Below, piece by piece: positions 63,801-64,000 of a DNA stretch of 64,000 nucleotides. Under the pieces are notes generated by a model. The model searched no databases and was not told the origin of the DNA. It saw only the letters and a list, made by a program, of their open reading frames with translations. The first letter of the stretch is position 1. Every line of letters begins with the position of its first letter. The stretch spans positions 1,178,001-1,242,000 of the forward strand of contig NW_027488580.1 in NCBI RefSeq assembly GCF_050948215.1. Reading direction: 5' to 3'. The DNA comes from Halictus rubicundus (taxonomy: Eukaryota > Arthropoda > Insecta > Hymenoptera > Halictidae). The position numbers and the translations under genes are program-made.

Positions 63801-64000
63801 CCCTATCCTGTCCTCTATCCTATCCTATCCTCAATCCTCTCCTATCCTCTATCCTATCCTATCTTCTATCCTATCATATCCTCTATCCTATCGAATCCTC
63901 TATCCTATCCTCTACCCTATCCTGTCCTCTATCCTATAATATAATTCGATCCTATACTATTCTCTAACCTATCCTATCCTCTATCCTATACTATCCTCTA
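57843..64000. repeat. Satellite block 4
   Basis: Same satellite in the same orientation, continuing to the end of the window. Longer-range repeats exist: the variant string around CCTCGATCC at 59951 recurs at about 62339 and at 63574 (offset about 3623), with following CCTAAATCC modules. A segment with CGTGTCCTCTATCC recurs near 59663, 60577 and 63264. A homogeneous 17-mer tract lies near 61735-61925. No gene or RNA is visible. Confidence 0.97.

Noticed and set aside
1..64000. Canonical telomere repeat (CCTAA/TTAGG)
   Set aside because: CCTAA occurs only as isolated single-base variants; no tandem array of it is seen.

Overview
The window is a constitutive-heterochromatin segment of an arthropod genome, most likely an insect. 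The evidence is the combination of Ty3/Gypsy and BEL/Pao LTR retrotransposons, a foldback MITE and megasatellite DNA. I cannot name the species; Hymenoptera is only a guess. About 50 kb of the 64 kb is one simple-sequence satellite. Its ground unit is the 17-mer CCTATCCTATCCTCTAT (5+5+7 bp), with many single-base variants. I see no cellular protein gene, rRNA, tRNA or CRISPR array.

Layout: (1) 1-23229, satellite block 1, organised in higher-order repeats (HORs) of about 1.34/1.55, 1.41 and 1.81 kb. (2) 23233-28487, a young, structurally intact Ty3/Gypsy element on the + strand: two 300-bp LTRs differing at one base, a tRNA-primer-like site and one uninterrupted 1408-codon gag-pol ORF. (3) 28488-42683, satellite block 2, with a 4546-bp direct duplication that nests a 1531-bp tandem, then a 1196-bp tandem. 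(4) 42684-49204, a BEL/Pao element on the - strand: 843-bp LTRs differing at one base and a 5-bp target duplication. Its single ORF has apparently lost, in frame, the zinc-knuckle region and the catalytic half of the protease. (5) 49210-55888, satellite block 3, with 712-bp HORs and local 12-bp-period tracts. (6) 55889-57842, a non-satellite, GC-richer island made partly of a roughly 205-bp tandem repeat. It is interrupted by a 600-bp MITE with 201-bp terminal inverted repeats and a 9-bp target duplication. (7) 57843-64000, satellite block 4.

The C-rich strand of the satellite is the + strand in all four blocks, so the array is not inverted anywhere in 64 kb. The very long forward open frames in the satellite (up to 1477 codons) are artefacts. 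The 17-mer has no stop codon on this strand, and because 17 is not a multiple of 3, all three frames read the same 17-residue peptide. The opposite strand is full of TAG. The only real coding sequences are the two retrotransposon polyproteins. Both elements have nearly identical LTRs, so both inserted recently, and each touches an unusually homogeneous 17-mer tract. The Gypsy copy looks able to supply its own proteins. The BEL copy probably cannot mature its own polyprotein and would need a protease in trans, or it was damaged after insertion.
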